Origin: a virus
Strand: one strand, 5' to 3'
DNA: 39,528 bases
Virus record (IMG/VR): IMGVR_UViG_3300021405_000029
Coordinates: 1 to 39,528 of that record
Shown here: in pieces, positions 5,987 through 13,044 of the stretch
Layout of the letters: every line of letters starts with the position of its first letter
Numbering within the stretch: the stretch's first letter is position 1
Notes under the pieces: model-generated
What the model saw: only the letters and a program-made list of their open reading frames with translations
What the model was told of the DNA's origin: nothing
The model's database searches: none
Position numbers and translations under genes: made by a program

Positions 5987-6275
5987 TTACTAACTCCTTA
6001 GTATTTCTTTGTTGGAACGGTTCACTTAAAAAGCCTATCGGCCACTTTTCGCCTGTTGACATCGTGAGAGTTACAATATGGGTAAACCATCCAATTCGGG
6101 CATCAAAATTATTTTCTGCGTCGGGATATGGTTCATATTTCATCTCTTGAATATCAAAAGGATCAAACTCCATAGTCAGCAATATTTTTGCTAACAGATT
6201 ATGCATTGAATCTACAATTACAGTTGTTTTAAGCGATTCTTCAAGACCGCCTCGGTGGAATCTAAACAAGGGCAT
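5976..6275 (-). CDS. Conserved phage protein, unknown function
   Basis: A 99-residue protein beginning MPLFRFHRGGLEESL and ending with ARIGWFTHIVTLT...WPIGFLSEP. I recall this layout from short phage hypothetical proteins, but no function is known to me. GGAG lies nine bases before the ATG. It overlaps its upstream neighbour by 14 bases and its downstream neighbour by 11 bases, so it is part of a tightly coupled operon. Confidence 0.7.
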   Translation of the reverse strand: MPLFRFHRGGLEESLKTTVIVDSMHNLLAKILLTMEFDPFDIQEMKYEPYPDAENNFDARIGWFTHIVTLTMSTGEKWPIGFLSEPFQQRNTKELVNES

Positions 6276-6633
6276 CGTTGAAGGCTCCAGCTTTCATTAG
6301 TTCGATATAGATGCACATTTCAGCACGTTCTAGCGCAGGACTTCCTTCGCGATTTGGATAACCTAGACTGTCATACTTTCTTGCAGTTAATCCGGGGTAA
6401 TATTTTTCTATAATCAAAAGTACTTCTTGAGCTATTTTTTGTACGTTAGCAGGTAAGGAATTTATCATTTTCTCCTCGGGTTTTGTAAAAGTTATAGTCT
6501 CTTTGTCAATGTGATAGTGTTCAACGTACTGCACGAAGCAGCCTAAAAACTGACAATAGGTTTTCTGTTTTTTTAAATGTTCGGTTATTTGTATTTTAAA
6601 TCGTTCGGTTGCTTCTTTTATTTCGTCATCCAT
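6262..6633 (-). CDS. Hypothetical protein, 123 aa
   Basis: A mainly helical 123-residue soluble protein (EIKEATERFKIQITEHLKKQ at the N-terminus, QKIAQEVLLIIEKYYPG in the middle). GGAG is about eleven bases before the ATG. It directly abuts the upstream gene and overlaps the downstream one. No family recognised. Confidence 0.65.
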   Translation of the reverse strand: MDDEIKEATERFKIQITEHLKKQKTYCQFLGCFVQYVEHYHIDKETITFTKPEEKMINSLPANVQKIAQEVLLIIEKYYPGLTARKYDSLGYPNREGSPALERAEMCIYIELMKAGAFNDALV

Positions 6634-6921
6634 TTATACTTTAACTCCATTGACAGAGTTACGATCAAAGCCTGTAGCGTGCCAATCAGTAAGTGGAGTA
6701 GTTTTTTGCATGGATTCACCATAAGAATGGTAAATAAGTTCAGAAATCATGGGAACAATCTGGCTTATGATTCTTTCAGGATCATTTCCTTCAATTAATC
6801 TGCAATCGATGGCAGCATAACTAGTATCTTTTTCGGGATTTCCGCTAAACTCTGTATCAAGATAGAGAGCGAAAACGGGGATGCCATTTGGTGCTTCAAT
6901 TATCTGACTAAATATTTTCAT
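6634..6921 (-). CDS. Hypothetical protein, 95 aa
   Basis: A 95-residue protein with alternating strands and helices (IPVFALYLDTEFSG, then an Ile-rich helix PERIISQIVPMISELIYHSY). AGGAG lies six bases before the ATG and lies within the end of the tiny membrane-peptide gene upstream. No family recognised. Confidence 0.7.
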   Translation of the reverse strand: MKIFSQIIEAPNGIPVFALYLDTEFSGNPEKDTSYAAIDCRLIEGNDPERIISQIVPMISELIYHSYGESMQKTTPLTDWHATGFDRNSVNGVKV

Positions 6922-6922
6922 A

Positions 6923-7006
6923 TTAATCTCCTAGTATCATCGCAATAAAAACCGCTGCGCCTGCTATCACGCATACGCTAGCAAAGAAAGCTTCAGGCCA
7001 GTTCAT
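6923..7006 (-). CDS. 27-residue membrane peptide
   Basis: A very short reading frame encoding MNWPEAFF followed by a hydrophobic helix (ASVCVIAGAAVFIAMILG) and a terminal Asp. Its ATG overlaps the preceding stop (ATGA) and GGAG lies five bases upstream. Its own end contains the Shine-Dalgarno of the next gene. The compact fit between two real genes, with no gap, supports translation. It is likely an inner-membrane micropeptide of unknown role. Confidence 0.6.
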   Translation of the reverse strand: MNWPEAFFASVCVIAGAAVFIAMILGD

Positions 7007-7206
7007 ACATACTCCACACTTCCATTTTCCAATCTAAAACAATTCGTACACCAATATTCCATGTTTTTTGGTTCTATGCGATAAAGTTTATCTCCAATCT
7101 TTGCTGCCCTAAATTCCATTGACGTTCCTGCTACGCATTGATATCGTTCATAAACCGGCTTATCGCTTTTTCCGCAATTGTGACAAGGTTTTCCAGTACA
7201 AGGCAT
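7003..7206 (-). CDS. Zinc-finger-like small protein
   Basis: A 67-residue protein with two Cys pairs, PCHNCGK near residue 10 and WCTNCFR near residue 54, which could bind one zinc ion as a treble-clef or ribbon. The middle holds a beta segment (FRAAKIGDKLYRIEPK). GAGG lies eight bases before the ATG. It is coupled by ATGA to the membrane peptide downstream. Function unknown. Confidence 0.65.
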   Translation of the reverse strand: MPCTGKPCHNCGKSDKPVYERYQCVAGTSMEFRAAKIGDKLYRIEPKNMEYWCTNCFRLENGSVEYV

Positions 7207-7237
7207 ATCCCTTTCCTCATTTTTCCAGTAACTGTTA

Positions 7238-7456
7238 TTACTGGCATTTAAAATTCAAAGCTGCATAAGCCAAAGAATCAGCAACTGTTTTCATCATTGT
7301 TTCTTTGTCATACATAATTAAATTTTTATCTTCACAGATTTCTTTGACTTTTGACGAAATCTCTCGCAAAGCATTAATGCAGTTATCAAAATGCTCAGGG
7401 AATGCCTTTTTAATTAAAATAGATAATATTGCTCTTAATTCATCATGATCAGTCAC
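7238..7456 (-). CDS. Hypothetical protein, GTG start
   Basis: A 72-residue helical protein (ELRAILSILIKKAFPEHFDN, then a Lys-rich middle). It starts with GTG that overlaps the end of the upstream gene (GTGACTGA), with AGGTGA six bases before it. Strong coupling to the upstream gene supports the GTG choice. No family recognised. Confidence 0.65.
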   Translation of the reverse strand: MTDHDELRAILSILIKKAFPEHFDNCINALREISSKVKEICEDKNLIMYDKETMMKTVADSLAYAALNFKCQ

Positions 7457-7646
7457 GAATAATCACCTTTTTTATATCAGGCCAATAACTTTTTTTATCC
7501 ATTAATGTAACCATTGAAGATAAAGTTTCGTTTAGCTTTTCAAGCGTATAACCTTCTCTATTACTTGTAAGGTCATAGATAGCTCTAGTGCAAAATTCGA
7601 ATCCTTGTCTAAATTCTTCGGTTGTTTCTCGCATTACAATCGACAT
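7449..7646 (-). CDS. Hypothetical protein, 65 aa
   Basis: A 65-residue protein with an acidic N-terminal helix (RETTEEFRQGFEFCTRAIYD). The ATG is joined to the upstream stop as TAATG, and GGAG lies eight bases before it. No family recognised; part of the coupled early operon. Confidence 0.65.
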   Translation of the reverse strand: MSIVMRETTEEFRQGFEFCTRAIYDLTSNREGYTLEKLNETLSSMVTLMDKKSYWPDIKKVIIRD

Positions 7647-7828
7647 TATTTCACTCCCAAAGTTTCCTCATCAAAGTGAGTCTCAGCTTCAAGATGATGC
7701 AAAGATGTTAAATGTCCTTTAGCTGCTTGCAATAAAATCCATCCAGAGGATGCGCCAACATAAAACTCTTGAATTCTTTTAATCTCATCCATACAATCTT
7801 TAAGTCTTTTTATGCGATTTTCTTTCAT
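7646..7828 (-). CDS. Hypothetical protein, 60 aa
   Basis: A 60-residue protein with a basic helical N-terminus (MKENRIKRLKDCMDEIKRI) and a His/Glu-rich C-terminus. Its start overlaps the preceding stop (ATGA) with AAGGA about ten bases upstream. No family recognised. Confidence 0.65.
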   Translation of the reverse strand: MKENRIKRLKDCMDEIKRIQEFYVGASSGWILLQAAKGHLTSLHHLEAETHFDEETLGVK

Positions 7829-8109
7829 GGAGTATATTCCTTTGCTATCGTTCTGCTTGAGAAACGAATAATTCTTATCTTTTTTCCTGTTGCTTTTGCT
7901 ATTTTCTCAACGCTGTCCATAATTTTTTTCTTGTCTTGAGGTGTGCCACCAACCATAGGATTTAAAATTACTGTTCCAGGATATTCCGGGTTAACACATG
8001 CAGCAGCGACTAAACCTTCTTCACCGTTTTCATCAATCGCAACACCAACATAAAAATCATTCATTTTTGAATAGTTTTTGTTGTGGTCTATAACTTTAAA
8101 ATCACTCAC
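7825..8109 (-). CDS. Hypothetical protein, GTG start, 94 aa
   Basis: A 94-residue alpha/beta protein: the strand DFYVGVAIDENGEEGLVAAA, a Gly-rich turn (NPMVGGTPQDKK), a helix and a basic strand KKIRIIRFS. The GTG start is supported by GGAG eight bases upstream and by overlap with the previous stop. The pattern is like a small regulatory or binding fold, but no family is recognised. Confidence 0.65.
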   Translation of the reverse strand: MSDFKVIDHNKNYSKMNDFYVGVAIDENGEEGLVAAACVNPEYPGTVILNPMVGGTPQDKKKIMDSVEKIAKATGKKIRIIRFSSRTIAKEYTP

Positions 8110-8402
8110 TTAATATTCTCCGATGCTTGTTGAATGTAGCAATTAAAAATATCCTGACACTCTTTTAAGAAGAAAAACTTTTCAGAATTATCTAACATCA
8201 ACTCCAAAAGACCAGTAATCGTTTGACCAGCAAAACCTAACGAAGCATCTCTCAACGTGATAAATATTTCATTATTAGTACAACTCTGATTTAGTCGAAC
8301 AAACGCCTTTTGAACTTCATGCAAGTCTTTTGTAAGCTCACAAATAAGCTTTTCTTCTTTAGTTTTAGGATCGGTTATTTTGAATTTAGGCTGATACTTC
8401 AT
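8106..8402 (-). CDS. Hypothetical protein, 98 aa
   Basis: A 98-residue protein, basic at the N-terminus (KYQPKFKITDPKTKEEK), with Phe-rich helices towards the end (SEKFFFLKECQDIFNCYI). It overlaps its upstream neighbour by 17 bases and its downstream neighbour by four. The ribosome-binding site is a weak AGAAG. No family recognised. Confidence 0.65.
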   Translation of the reverse strand: MKYQPKFKITDPKTKEEKLICELTKDLHEVQKAFVRLNQSCTNNEIFITLRDASLGFAGQTITGLLELMLDNSEKFFFLKECQDIFNCYIQQASENIK

Positions 8403-8790
8403 CTTCTTCTCTCGCTTGTTTTCTTAAAGCTTCATCAATCTCATCTTGCTGTTCTTGTCTGCAACTTTTGCAAGGCTGATCTACTTCTCCAAGAAGAAAC
8501 TCAACATCTACAACTTGGCAGTCTATTATTGCGTTAAAATTTTCTTCAATGTATTTATGAGCTGTTGTCATGGTTCGTGCGCTATCACGCCATTCATCCC
8601 ATGATCTTGCGGAATGCCAAGGAGCCTCAATTGAAACTAACATAACGCATGGATAGCTAAATCCATATCCTGCTTGTTTCATAAGAAAAGCCTGATCAGT
8701 ACTGTCAGGCATCATTTTTATTGCCCAAGCTGGGATGCAAGTCGCCCTATCTCTAATTTCAACCATTTTTATAAGGTTCTTCATCATCAT
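8386..8790 (-). CDS. Conserved phage protein, unknown function
   Basis: A 134-residue protein with a pattern I recognise from uncharacterised phage proteins: VEIRDRATCIPAWAIKM at the start, KQAGYGF, a WDEWRDSARTMTTAHKYI segment, and VVDVEFLLGE followed by a Cys pair (PCKSC). The true start may be an internal Met, because three Met codons are adjacent and MVEIRDR fits the conserved N-terminus. The start is joined to the upstream stop as TAATG. Function unknown. Confidence 0.7.
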   Translation of the reverse strand: MMMKNLIKMVEIRDRATCIPAWAIKMMPDSTDQAFLMKQAGYGFSYPCVMLVSIEAPWHSARSWDEWRDSARTMTTAHKYIEENFNAIIDCQVVDVEFLLGEVDQPCKSCRQEQQDEIDEALRKQAREEDEVSA

Positions 8791-8972
8791 TAGATTTCTA
8801 TGACCTCATTCGGATCCCGCGTAATAATATCTTTTACGATGAACATCAGAGTTTGAACAGCGCTATCAATCATTGCTTGCGATGGAGCATTTTGATATTT
8901 AGTAAAGTGAACTTCATGCCACTTTTTAATAATGCCAACCAAGTAGTCAGCTTGTTGTTGTGTAAAAGTCAT
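8790..8972 (-). CDS. Hypothetical protein, 60 aa
   Basis: A 60-residue helical protein (TFTQQQADYLVGIIKKWHEV). AGGA lies six bases before the ATG, which overlaps the previous stop (ATGA). No family recognised. Confidence 0.65.
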   Translation of the reverse strand: MTFTQQQADYLVGIIKKWHEVHFTKYQNAPSQAMIDSAVQTLMFIVKDIITRDPNEVIEI

Positions 8973-9367
8973 TTGTGTCCTAATTTTTTAGTTTTGTTTG
9001 ATTTGTCTTTTGTAATTGCAATTAAAATTCTTGCAAAAACATTCGCTAAGTTTTCATCTTCTTTTAAAGACGTTTCCGCATAATCAGAAGTACGACCAAA
9101 ATCAAAACCCCATTCGTTTTCGTTTCTGACCATTCGAAAATATTTCGGAAAGAGATCAATAAAATCTTGAGCCGTAAATGCAGCACAATGCGTGTCTGTT
9201 TCATCAAAATAATCAGACCAGCAAACTTCCCAGATTTCGTTCTTTTCATCGTAAATCCAGTGAAAATAAGTATCTTGTCGGATACCTATTTCACGAAGTC
9301 TTTGTGCCCATTTAAGACTACAAACGTGCTTATCAAGGCTTCGGAACGTCAATTTTATGGTTTGCAT
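8969..9367 (-). CDS. Hypothetical protein, 132 aa
   Basis: A 132-residue Trp-rich soluble protein (LKWAQRLREIG, TYFHWIYDEKNEIWEVCW) with a basic C-terminus (DKSNKTKKLGHK). AGGAG is twelve bases before the ATG, which lies inside the end of the upstream zinc-binding gene. No family recognised. Confidence 0.65.
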   Translation of the reverse strand: MQTIKLTFRSLDKHVCSLKWAQRLREIGIRQDTYFHWIYDEKNEIWEVCWSDYFDETDTHCAAFTAQDFIDLFPKYFRMVRNENEWGFDFGRTSDYAETSLKEDENLANVFARILIAITKDKSNKTKKLGHK

Positions 9368-9623
9368 CTTTGACGAATGCTCCTAAGAAATTGTTAATAA
9401 CCCATTCACGATTGAAAGCCTTTTCTTTACATCCCGGCATATCGACACAATATTTTACGTTGATAAACATAACGCCGGTTTCGGATCCAAATAGCTGAGA
9501 AATATCATGCGCTGTGACTTTAATGTATTTGTCTGTGCGTTCTTGCTTGCAACACGGACATTTCCAAACCATCTTATCGAAGTCAGGTGGAGTTGGTTGA
9601 AATGGATTATTTTGACCGTTCAT
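9333..9623 (-). CDS. Putative zinc-binding protein
   Basis: A 96-residue protein with WKCPCCKQER near residue 20 and two later Cys (KYCVDMPGCKEK) that could complete a zinc site. The N-terminus is Pro/Asn-rich. GGAGG lies six bases before the ATG, the best ribosome-binding site in this part of the operon. Function unknown. Confidence 0.65.
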   Translation of the reverse strand: MNGQNNPFQPTPPDFDKMVWKCPCCKQERTDKYIKVTAHDISQLFGSETGVMFINVKYCVDMPGCKEKAFNREWVINNFLGAFVKDANHKIDVPKP

Positions 9624-9867
9624 CTTTAACCTCCTTAATTGCGTTCTCTATCTTCTTTAACAAAATATCCCAATTACCCTTTTGATGATAATCGCAAGGG
9701 CGCATCCCTTTTAATTCAGGATTTGGAATCTCAAACCATAATCGTGCCTTATTCTCATCGCCCTGGAACCACGAAGTTATTAGGGATAATAATTTTTGGG
9801 GTACTGGGTGCAGTTTTCGCTTCGTTAAGGAGTTTGTCTGCGTCTTCTTTTTTGACGAGGATTTCAT
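9607..9867 (-). CDS. Xre/MbcA-antitoxin-like short protein, start uncertain
   Basis: The C-terminal 60 residues (SWFQGDENKARLWFEIPNPE, then LKGMRPCDYHQKGNW) match the C-terminal domain of DUF2384 (MbcA/ParS/Xre) antitoxins: a helix, a WFE turn, Asn-Pro, and the Gly-x-x-Pro loop. Phages carry many such stand-alone short versions of unknown role. This domain begins just at the end of the preceding gene, but no ATG/GTG/TTG lies near there in frame. The start used here (AAGG nine bases upstream) overlaps the preceding gene by 113 bases. A rare start codon is an alternative. Confidence 0.5.
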   Translation of the reverse strand: MKSSSKKKTQTNSLTKRKLHPVPQKLLSLITSWFQGDENKARLWFEIPNPELKGMRPCDYHQKGNWDILLKKIENAIKEVKDERSK

Positions 9868-10252
9868 CTTGTGTAACCTTCCGTTCAGAACCGTCTGGCA
9901 TGGTAATGATAGCGAAACCTTTTTCACGTATATCTTTAATCTGTTCAACAGTTAAAGGCAGCATACGTTCTTTAGGGTTGTAATCTTTGATCTTTTCAAA
10001 CGAATCGATCAAAGAGTTAGAAAGTTTTGCTTTCATGAAATCAAAATCAAGCGGGGTTGTAGGAAGTATTTGCTTAGCGCTATAATAAATATTAGTGCTT
10101 ACCGCCATCGTCAAGTTCATAATCATGATGACAACATCAGCATCGGTTAAGCTCCCTGAAGGTTTAGAATTCAAATAATCATGCATTTTCTCGTGATAAA
10201 CACGCATAATTGCTTGAGAAATATCTTTGAAATCCTTTTCTTGATCAGACAT
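9755..10252 (-). CDS. Hypothetical protein, 165 aa
   Basis: A 165-residue soluble protein. Residues 1-95 are mostly helical (MSDQEKDFKDISQAIMRVYH, DADVVIMIMNLTMAVSTNI), and residues 100-145 are a basic/acidic mixed segment. GGGAAG lies a few bases before the ATG. It overlaps the upstream gene slightly. No family recognised. Confidence 0.65.
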   Translation of the reverse strand: MSDQEKDFKDISQAIMRVYHEKMHDYLNSKPSGSLTDADVVIMIMNLTMAVSTNIYYSAKQILPTTPLDFDFMKAKLSNSLIDSFEKIKDYNPKERMLPLTVEQIKDIREKGFAIITMPDGSERKVTQDEILVKKEDADKLLNEAKTAPSTPKIIIPNNFVVPGR

Positions 10253-10427
10253 CTTTCTTCCCCTTAATTTCTGAGTAATAAAGTTTTTCTAATGCAGAGC
10301 TCAGTTTTTGATATTGTTCTTCAATTAGTTCAACGCCATCCACATCTTGCTTTATGACTAAATAACCTCGAACTTGAGTTAATAAACAATAAGACATTCC
10401 TAGCAGAAAATTAACATCGTTTATCAT
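10245..10427 (-). CDS. Hypothetical protein, 60 aa
   Basis: A 60-residue protein with a hydrophobic first half (NDVNFLLGMSYCLLTQVRGY) and a helical second half (EEQYQKLSSALEKLYYSEI). The ATG overlaps the previous stop (ATGA) and AGGAAG precedes it. No family recognised. Confidence 0.6.
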   Translation of the reverse strand: MINDVNFLLGMSYCLLTQVRGYLVIKQDVDGVELIEEQYQKLSSALEKLYYSEIKGKKDV

Positions 10428-10981
10428 GCGGCTTCCTTTTCACCAATTAATTGATCAATGAGATTTTTGCACTGCTTTTCCATATATTTGTATGTTCTAA
10501 CCTTCTCATTTCTTGAAAATTCTCTGATGGGTTCAAAACATGAACTTAATGCTTTCATGCAATCTTCGCCATAATATTTAGCGTGTTTTTCCCAATCTTT
10601 TCCATCTTGATAATGAGCCGCATCGAAACCAAGCCATACATCTTCACACAGAGGTTGATTAGGAAATAATCTCTCTAGTAAATGAGTTCCTTTACCATGA
10701 AATGTTATTCCACCATGGACTAGAAGTTCATAAGGCTCTGGTGGGCTATTAGAAGTTAACTCCAAGTCTTCATCAGAAAGAGGATGATCTGGAGGCAAAG
10801 CAACATAACCACATCGATGCGCACATCCAGTAAAGGTAATAAGATAGTGATACCCTTTGTATTCCCCACCACCTTCAACAGTTAAACCATGATCCGCTCT
10901 TTCACGCTTGTTTTCAGGATCAATGATAGGTAAGAACTCCTTATCGCCCTTTAGCTCAAGTATTTTAGGTATACAACTCAC
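10424..10981 (-). CDS. Conserved phage protein, unknown function
   Basis: A 185-residue protein with a conserved core I recognise from many phage hypotheticals: CGYVALPPDHPL, ELLVHGGITFHG, VWLGFDAAHYQDG, and a C-terminal TYKYMEKQCKNLIDQLI helix. The clustered His, Asp and Gly suggest a metal or ligand site, but the family has no assigned activity that I know of. The GTG start has GGAGG seven bases upstream and overlaps the stop of the HTH gene. Confidence 0.75.
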   Translation of the reverse strand: MSCIPKILELKGDKEFLPIIDPENKRERADHGLTVEGGGEYKGYHYLITFTGCAHRCGYVALPPDHPLSDEDLELTSNSPPEPYELLVHGGITFHGKGTHLLERLFPNQPLCEDVWLGFDAAHYQDGKDWEKHAKYYGEDCMKALSSCFEPIREFSRNEKVRTYKYMEKQCKNLIDQLIGEKEAA

Positions 10982-11178
10982 GAAACGCCTCCTATGTTTT
11001 GTTTATCCATCCAGCTTTGAAACTTCTCTAAATCAAAGAATAACCGGCGTCCAACGCGGACAATGCACTCCCTTACGCCGTTTCTATTCTCATGAATAAT
11101 ATGCCTTAGCGAACCTACGCTAAAGAACGGGTAGAAACTGGGCATTTCTTTTACAGTTGCGTATTTTTTAATCTCCAT
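10978..11178 (-). CDS. HTH regulator, AlpA/Xis-like
   Basis: A 66-residue basic protein with a winged-helix/MerR-type layout like AlpA or Xis: VKEMPSFYPFFSVGSLRHII forms the helix-turn-helix, followed by CIVRVGRRLFFDLEKFQSWM, the strand-and-helix wing of this family. GGGGAG lies about five bases before the ATG. It is the first gene of the long leftward operon, next to its promoter region, so autoregulation or control of the early/lytic switch is likely. With no integrase in the window, a regulatory role is more likely than excision. Confidence 0.75.
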   Translation of the reverse strand: MEIKKYATVKEMPSFYPFFSVGSLRHIIHENRNGVRECIVRVGRRLFFDLEKFQSWMDKQNIGGVS

Positions 11179-11191
11179 AATATCTCCCCTT

Positions 11192-11210
11192 TTAATAATC
11201 GCGGTATTAA
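11192..11210. promoter_or_regulatory. Inverted repeat, operator candidate
   Basis: TTAATA (11192-11197) and TATTAA (11205-11210) flank a seven-base spacer just before the Shine-Dalgarno of the HTH gene. It overlaps a possible second leftward -10 box (TTTAAT with TTGTGG 17 bases upstream). Regulator binding here could control the leftward operon. Confidence 0.4.
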
Positions 11211-11250
11211 ATCACTGATCCTTCTTTCCCACAAGGTCTATTTCAACCAT

Positions 11251-11280
11251 ATAGTATCAGGTTTTATCATCGTCTTGCAA
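11251..11280 (-). promoter_or_regulatory. Leftward early promoter candidate
   Basis: On the minus strand TTGCAA (11275-11280) and TACTAT (11251-11256) are separated by 18 bases, and point into the operon of small genes headed by the HTH regulator. The match is moderate (four of six at each box). Confidence 0.5.
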
Positions 11281-11286
11281 CAAGAG

Positions 11287-11315
11287 TTGACTTCTTTCAT
11301 TGATTAACGTATTCT
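11287..11315 (+). promoter_or_regulatory. Rightward early promoter
   Basis: TTGACT (11287-11292) and TATTCT (11310-11315) with 17-base spacing, about 50 bases before the first gene of the recombination operon. With the leftward promoter beside it, this is the divergent control region between the two early operons. Confidence 0.6.
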
Positions 11316-11364
11316 TTCCCTTGTGTTCAACATTAACTTAAATTTCCTGCTACGGAGAAACATT

Positions 11365-11613
11365 ATGAGTAACCAAGATTTCGATTTTTGCCCTGAAGGT
11401 GACATGCATTACGGCATTTGGAGCGAGCGTTCTGTAATAGCTGATTGTTTGAGTGACCTTGGAATGAAAGACCTTTCAACGGAAGCGGTTAAACCAAGCA
11501 CAAGTCAGGAGCTAATAAGTAAGTTTTTGAATATAATTCAAAGGGAGGCCAATAAACTCAAAAGACATGATGTCATAGAGCGGCTTCAATTCGCTGGCTT
11601 GATCTACGGTTAA
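11365..11613 (+). CDS. Hypothetical protein, 82 aa
   Basis: An 82-residue acidic protein (SNQDFDFCPEGDMHYGIW at the start, then two helices ending KLKRHDVIERLQFAG). GGAG lies eight bases before this ATG. The frame extends 42 bases upstream, but that start would precede or overlap the transcript start and lacks a ribosome-binding site. It is the first gene of the rightward operon. No family recognised. Confidence 0.65.
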   Translation: MSNQDFDFCPEGDMHYGIWSERSVIADCLSDLGMKDLSTEAVKPSTSQELISKFLNIIQREANKLKRHDVIERLQFAGLIYG

Positions 11614-11624
11614 GGAGAACTGAG

Positions 11625-12017
11625 ATGAGCATAGTACCAAGAGATTTATATACCAAAGAAATTAAGCGTTGCATTAGCGATTTAATCTGCTTTGATGACG
11701 CAAAAGACTTCTACACCCTAGACGAAATTCATCAAGACGAATTGGTTTCATTAGGCATTAAAGCCTTTGGTTGCGATATTGAAATTATTATCGGATCCGA
11801 TGCAAACCACCATCTCGCAAAACTATTAACATCACATGATCGTGATGACGAAATTGAATTGATTAAATGCATCAAGGAATCTGCTCGCGAAAAATTAAGC
11901 AGTTACTTTGATTACATGATTCAAGAAGCGTTGACCGACAGGTTGGTTGATAGCTATTACGAAGCTGGCAAGAGACGTCATGTTGACCAAATCAATGGGG
12001 AGGTTAGATATATATGA
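11625..12017 (+). CDS. Hypothetical protein, 130 aa
   Basis: A 130-residue acidic, mainly helical protein. Two Asp/Glu-rich stretches (DDAKDFYTLDEIHQDE, TSHDRDDEIELIKCIKE) are followed by a Tyr-rich C-terminus. AAGGAG lies seven bases before the ATG. It precedes Bet in the operon. No family recognised. Confidence 0.65.
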   Translation: MSIVPRDLYTKEIKRCISDLICFDDAKDFYTLDEIHQDELVSLGIKAFGCDIEIIIGSDANHHLAKLLTSHDRDDEIELIKCIKESAREKLSSYFDYMIQEALTDRLVDSYYEAGKRRHVDQINGEVRYI

Positions 12018-12127
12018 TTGATTACGTCACAGCGAAAGATAGAAAGATTAACTTTAATTTTTCAAAACCTAACTTAATTCAAACTTTAAAGAAGAGGATT
12101 CGATCATGGCTCTTGCAAATCAAGTAA
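12014..12127 (+). CDS. Possible 37-aa basic peptide
   Basis: A short frame starting at an ATGA overlap with the previous stop, with GGGGAGG about ten bases upstream. It encodes MIDYVTAKDRKINFNF and a basic tail (LKKRIRSWLLQIK), and overlaps the start of bet by 22 bases. It could simply be a coupling leader for bet translation. Protein function unknown and existence uncertain. Confidence 0.35.
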   Translation: MIDYVTAKDRKINFNFSKPNLIQTLKKRIRSWLLQIK

Positions 12128-13044
12128 TGAATAAACAAGTTCCTGCTTTAGCAGCTATTCAAACCGAGGAGAACACATTTCGTGTTCTTCAGGAAACACT
12201 TTACCCGGGATCCACAGACCAAGAAGTCGCGATGATTCTTGGATACTGTAAAGCACGTAGAATTGATCCTATTTTAAAGCCCGTTCACTTAGTTCCAATG
12301 AGTGTAAAGACTGACAAAAAAGATCGAGACGGAAAATTCATTTACGAACGTAAGAACGTAATTATGCCCGGTATCGCTTTATATCGAATTGACGCCTCAC
12401 GCAGCGGTCAATACGCCGGTGTTTCTGAGCCTGAATTTGGCGAAGAAGTCACAAAAGAATTTGGTGACAAAGTTAAACGTAAGGTCACATTTCCAAAATG
12501 GTGCAAAGTTACCGTTAAGAAAATAATTGCAGACGGCAGCATCGCAGAGTTCACCGCTAAAGAATTCTGGCTAGAAAACTACGCATCCAAATCTAAGTTT
12601 GACGATACTCCAAACGATATGTGGGAGAAACGCGCTTATGGTCAACTTGCTAAATGCGCTGAGGCACAAGCACTTCGCAAGGCTTTTCCTGACGTCGTTG
12701 GTAATGAGTACACCAAAGAAGAAATGGAAGGCAAAAACTACCATCACGAAGTTCACGAAGCACCAAAAGCAAAAAGCGACAACCGAACTTTCGAACATGA
12801 AAAATCTGAACCGACTCCAGAACCTGTAGCAGCGCATGAAATTGAAAAAGATTTAATGGATATTTCATGGTCTGAAACGGTTGAACAACTTCAAGAAGTT
12901 TACACCGTAGCTTACAAATACTGGATGAACTTAAAGAACAAGGCAAACATGACCAAATTGGTTGAAGCGAAAGACAAGCGTAAAGCTGAAATCGAATCAG
13001 AACCAAAAGGCGATGTTGATCCTGAAACCGGTGAGGTGAAGTAA
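12106..13044 (+). CDS. bet: Bet/RecT single-strand annealing recombinase
   Basis: A 312-residue protein of the phage recombination protein Bet (RecT) family. The core includes ILGYCKARRIDPILKPVHLV, MPGIALYRIDASRSGQYAG, WCKVTVKK and the Arg/Ala-rich AEAQALRKAFPDVVGNEYT, with a charged C-terminal tail from about residue 215. Such proteins anneal complementary single strands during phage recombination. No paired lambda-type exonuclease gene follows, so partner activity may come from the DnaQ-like nuclease two genes on, or from the host. GAGG lies nine bases upstream of the ATG. The stop is joined to the next start as TAATG. Confidence 0.9.
   Translation: MALANQVMNKQVPALAAIQTEENTFRVLQETLYPGSTDQEVAMILGYCKARRIDPILKPVHLVPMSVKTDKKDRDGKFIYERKNVIMPGIALYRIDASRSGQYAGVSEPEFGEEVTKEFGDKVKRKVTFPKWCKVTVKKIIADGSIAEFTAKEFWLENYASKSKFDDTPNDMWEKRAYGQLAKCAEAQALRKAFPDVVGNEYTKEEMEGKNYHHEVHEAPKAKSDNRTFEHEKSEPTPEPVAAHEIEKDLMDISWSETVEQLQEVYTVAYKYWMNLKNKANMTKLVEAKDKRKAEIESEPKGDVDPETGEVK

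Noticed and set aside
10978-11178. Excisionase implying an integrase and attachment site
   Set aside because: The fold fits AlpA/Xis, but no integrase-like protein is in the window and the tRNA is intact without a nearby partial copy. A regulator role fits better.
12571-13006. Minus-strand frames opposite bet
   Set aside because: Cys/Phe-rich antisense products typical of chance frames opposite Lys/Glu-rich coding DNA.
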